Part shown: one piece after another, positions 31,480 to 32,383 of the stretch
Layout: each line of letters starts with the position of its first letter
Numbering within the stretch: position 1 is the first letter of the stretch
Assembly (NCBI GenBank): GCA_964489705.1
Contig: CAZAZQ010000025.1
Span: 1-32,383, forward strand
From: CAZAZQ01 sp964489705
GTDB lineage: Bacteria; Zixibacteria; MSB-5A5; GN15; FEB-12
Direction: 5' to 3'
DNA: 32,383 nt
The notes under the pieces: generated by a model
Database searches by the model: none
The model's input: only the letters and a program-made list of their open reading frames with translations
Told to the model about the DNA's origin: nothing
Program-made: the position numbers and the translations under genes

Positions 31480-32383
31480 ATGAAGAGAATGAGAGTTATA
31501 ATGTTAGTCCTATTCATGACCGGGATATGTTATGGGGGAGCCGGTCGAGCATGTGGTGAACCGCCATCAGAGATTCGCCTGACCCTGGAGCCGGTAGAGC
31601 TTCCGAAAGAGGCTGGGAAAGTTTTAATGCGGTATGGGTTCAGGCTTCCGGAAGAGCTTTGCCAGCGGTGCGATTGCTGTGATGCGGTGAAGGTGGAGGT
31701 GATAACGAGAGGTGGTTTGGAATACGCAGGTGAGCGGGAGTGGTATGCGCACCCCAGTGGTGACACTCTGCATGAGTACATACGAGAACTTGAGGTGGTG
31801 CCGCCACCGGGTGATACGTCATTTTTGCGATTGGTGTTAAAGATAGGAGACAACGGGTTTGGCGTACAGGGGTATTTTGTGACAACAGGGGACACGATGG
31901 AGTTTTGGAGAGGCTCTATCCATCCGAGGTATGTCCCCCCTAAGCCGGACACCACCAAATATGAGGTAAGAATTGACCTAAGAATTCCCGAACAACTCAA
32001 ATTTATTATGCAACACAAGGAAGAAGTCGCACCAATTATACCTACGAAAGATTCAGGTTTTTACATTATTCGCGTAACACGAGAGCAATTTGAAGATCTA
32101 AAAAGGGACGGGTTTAGGTGCACTTACCTTCATGAGCCGCCACCGAGGAAACCAGGTCGACCTGGGGTAAAGCTTCGAGAGTTACCTAGAGATGATAGAA
32201 ATGAATCAAATGGCTACGCTCCTAATAGACACTATAAAACAGAAGGCGGAGAGATCTGGTTGGATTGTGTTGATGGTATTGATGAGAATGGTCGTTTGTA
32301 CCCTAATATGCTTATTCGGTTCATTCTCGGGTTTGCCAATCATTACAACGACGATGTTCACGGCATCGTCAACGGCTTCCGAA
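31480..32383 (+). CDS. Secreted protein of unknown function, paralogue 2, C-terminus cut by window edge
   Basis: Open from the ATG at 31480 (GGAGG five bases upstream) to the right edge: 301 codons, no stop. Signal peptide MKRMRVIMLVLFMTGICYGG. The layout follows paralogue 1: a beta-like N-terminal half with VPPPGDTSFL and YFVTTGDTMEFWRG, then a domain with YEVRIDLRIPEQLKF, GFYIIRVTREQFEDLKRDGF and a Pro-rich HEPPPRKPGRP. It also has a Cys cluster CQRCDCCDA and continues beyond the shared region into a new segment (WLDCVDGIDENGRLYPNM, FANHYNDDVHGIVNGF) that may begin another domain. Function is unknown. The EQFEDLKRDGF-type segment is seen in pro-regions of secreted peptidases, so a downstream enzyme domain is possible but not visible. 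Confidence 0.8.
   Translation, partial: MKRMRVIMLVLFMTGICYGGAGRACGEPPSEIRLTLEPVELPKEAGKVLMRYGFRLPEELCQRCDCCDAVKVEVITRGGLEYAGEREWYAHPSGDTLHEYIRELEVVPPPGDTSFLRLVLKIGDNGFGVQGYFVTTGDTMEFWRGSIHPRYVPPKPDTTKYEVRIDLRIPEQLKFIMQHKEEVAPIIPTKDSGFYIIRVTREQFEDLKRDGFRCTYLHEPPPRKPGRPGVKLRELPRDDRNESNGYAPNRHYKTEGGEIWLDCVDGIDENGRLYPNMLIRFILGFANHYNDDVHGIVNGFR

Overview
The window comes from a bacterial chromosome, most likely a member of the FCB superphylum and plausibly a Zixibacteria-like lineage. That is an inference from several traits: paired dockerin repeats of the form NVADLTYMVNFLFKGGPEP, a FISUMP-domain lipoprotein (a family common in Fibrobacteres and Bacteroidetes), many secreted Ig-like proteins, and ordinary TTGACA/TATATT-type promoters. 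The two ends and the 7.6-10.3 kb stretch are accessory. The rest is mostly core metabolism and housekeeping.

Layout. 1-3.6 kb (minus strand): a large secreted Ig/cohesin-like protein cut by the left edge, and a cohesin-like protein with C-terminal dockerin repeats. The latter has a very good promoter about 350 nt upstream and a leader that folds into four nested or adjacent helices. 4.2-5.6 kb (plus): an ECF sigma factor overlapping its zinc-finger, membrane-bound anti-sigma factor. 5.7-6.9 kb (plus): an acyl-CoA dehydrogenase with its own promoter. 7.0-10.3 kb (minus): a small secreted charged protein, a FISUMP lipoprotein and a TraB/TIKI-like protein, interspersed with two copies of a ~121-nt nested-palindrome repeat and two further perfect hairpins. 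10.3-12.2 kb (minus): an exported M3 oligoendopeptidase F.

12.4-21.9 kb holds an apparently complete menaquinone pathway. A single minus-strand operon, menG-menF-menD-menH-menB-menA-menC-menE, has start/stop overlaps at every junction but one. A 4HBT thioesterase (probable DHNA-CoA hydrolase, MenI) lies convergent at its far end. The set would take chorismate to menaquinone and implies a respiring cell.

22.1-26.1 kb: a short stand-alone flagellin, a GAF-GAF-PP2C (RsbU-like) phosphatase, and a lipoprotein transcribed divergently from the phosphatase. 26.1-29.7 kb (plus): tRNA-Leu(TAG) with a strong promoter, followed by the proteostasis block tig-clpP-clpX. In this ClpP the catalytic aspartate position appears to be asparagine. 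29.7-32.4 kb (plus): two tandem secreted paralogues of unknown function whose coding sequences have diverged widely. Each is preceded by a 132-nt promoter/leader cassette, and the two cassettes differ at one base. The second paralogue runs off the right edge.

The most distinctive signals are the duplicated cassette with its mini-ORF and downstream hairpins, the structured leader of the dockerin gene, the nested-palindrome repeat, and a G8 tract placed inside a candidate lipoprotein promoter.
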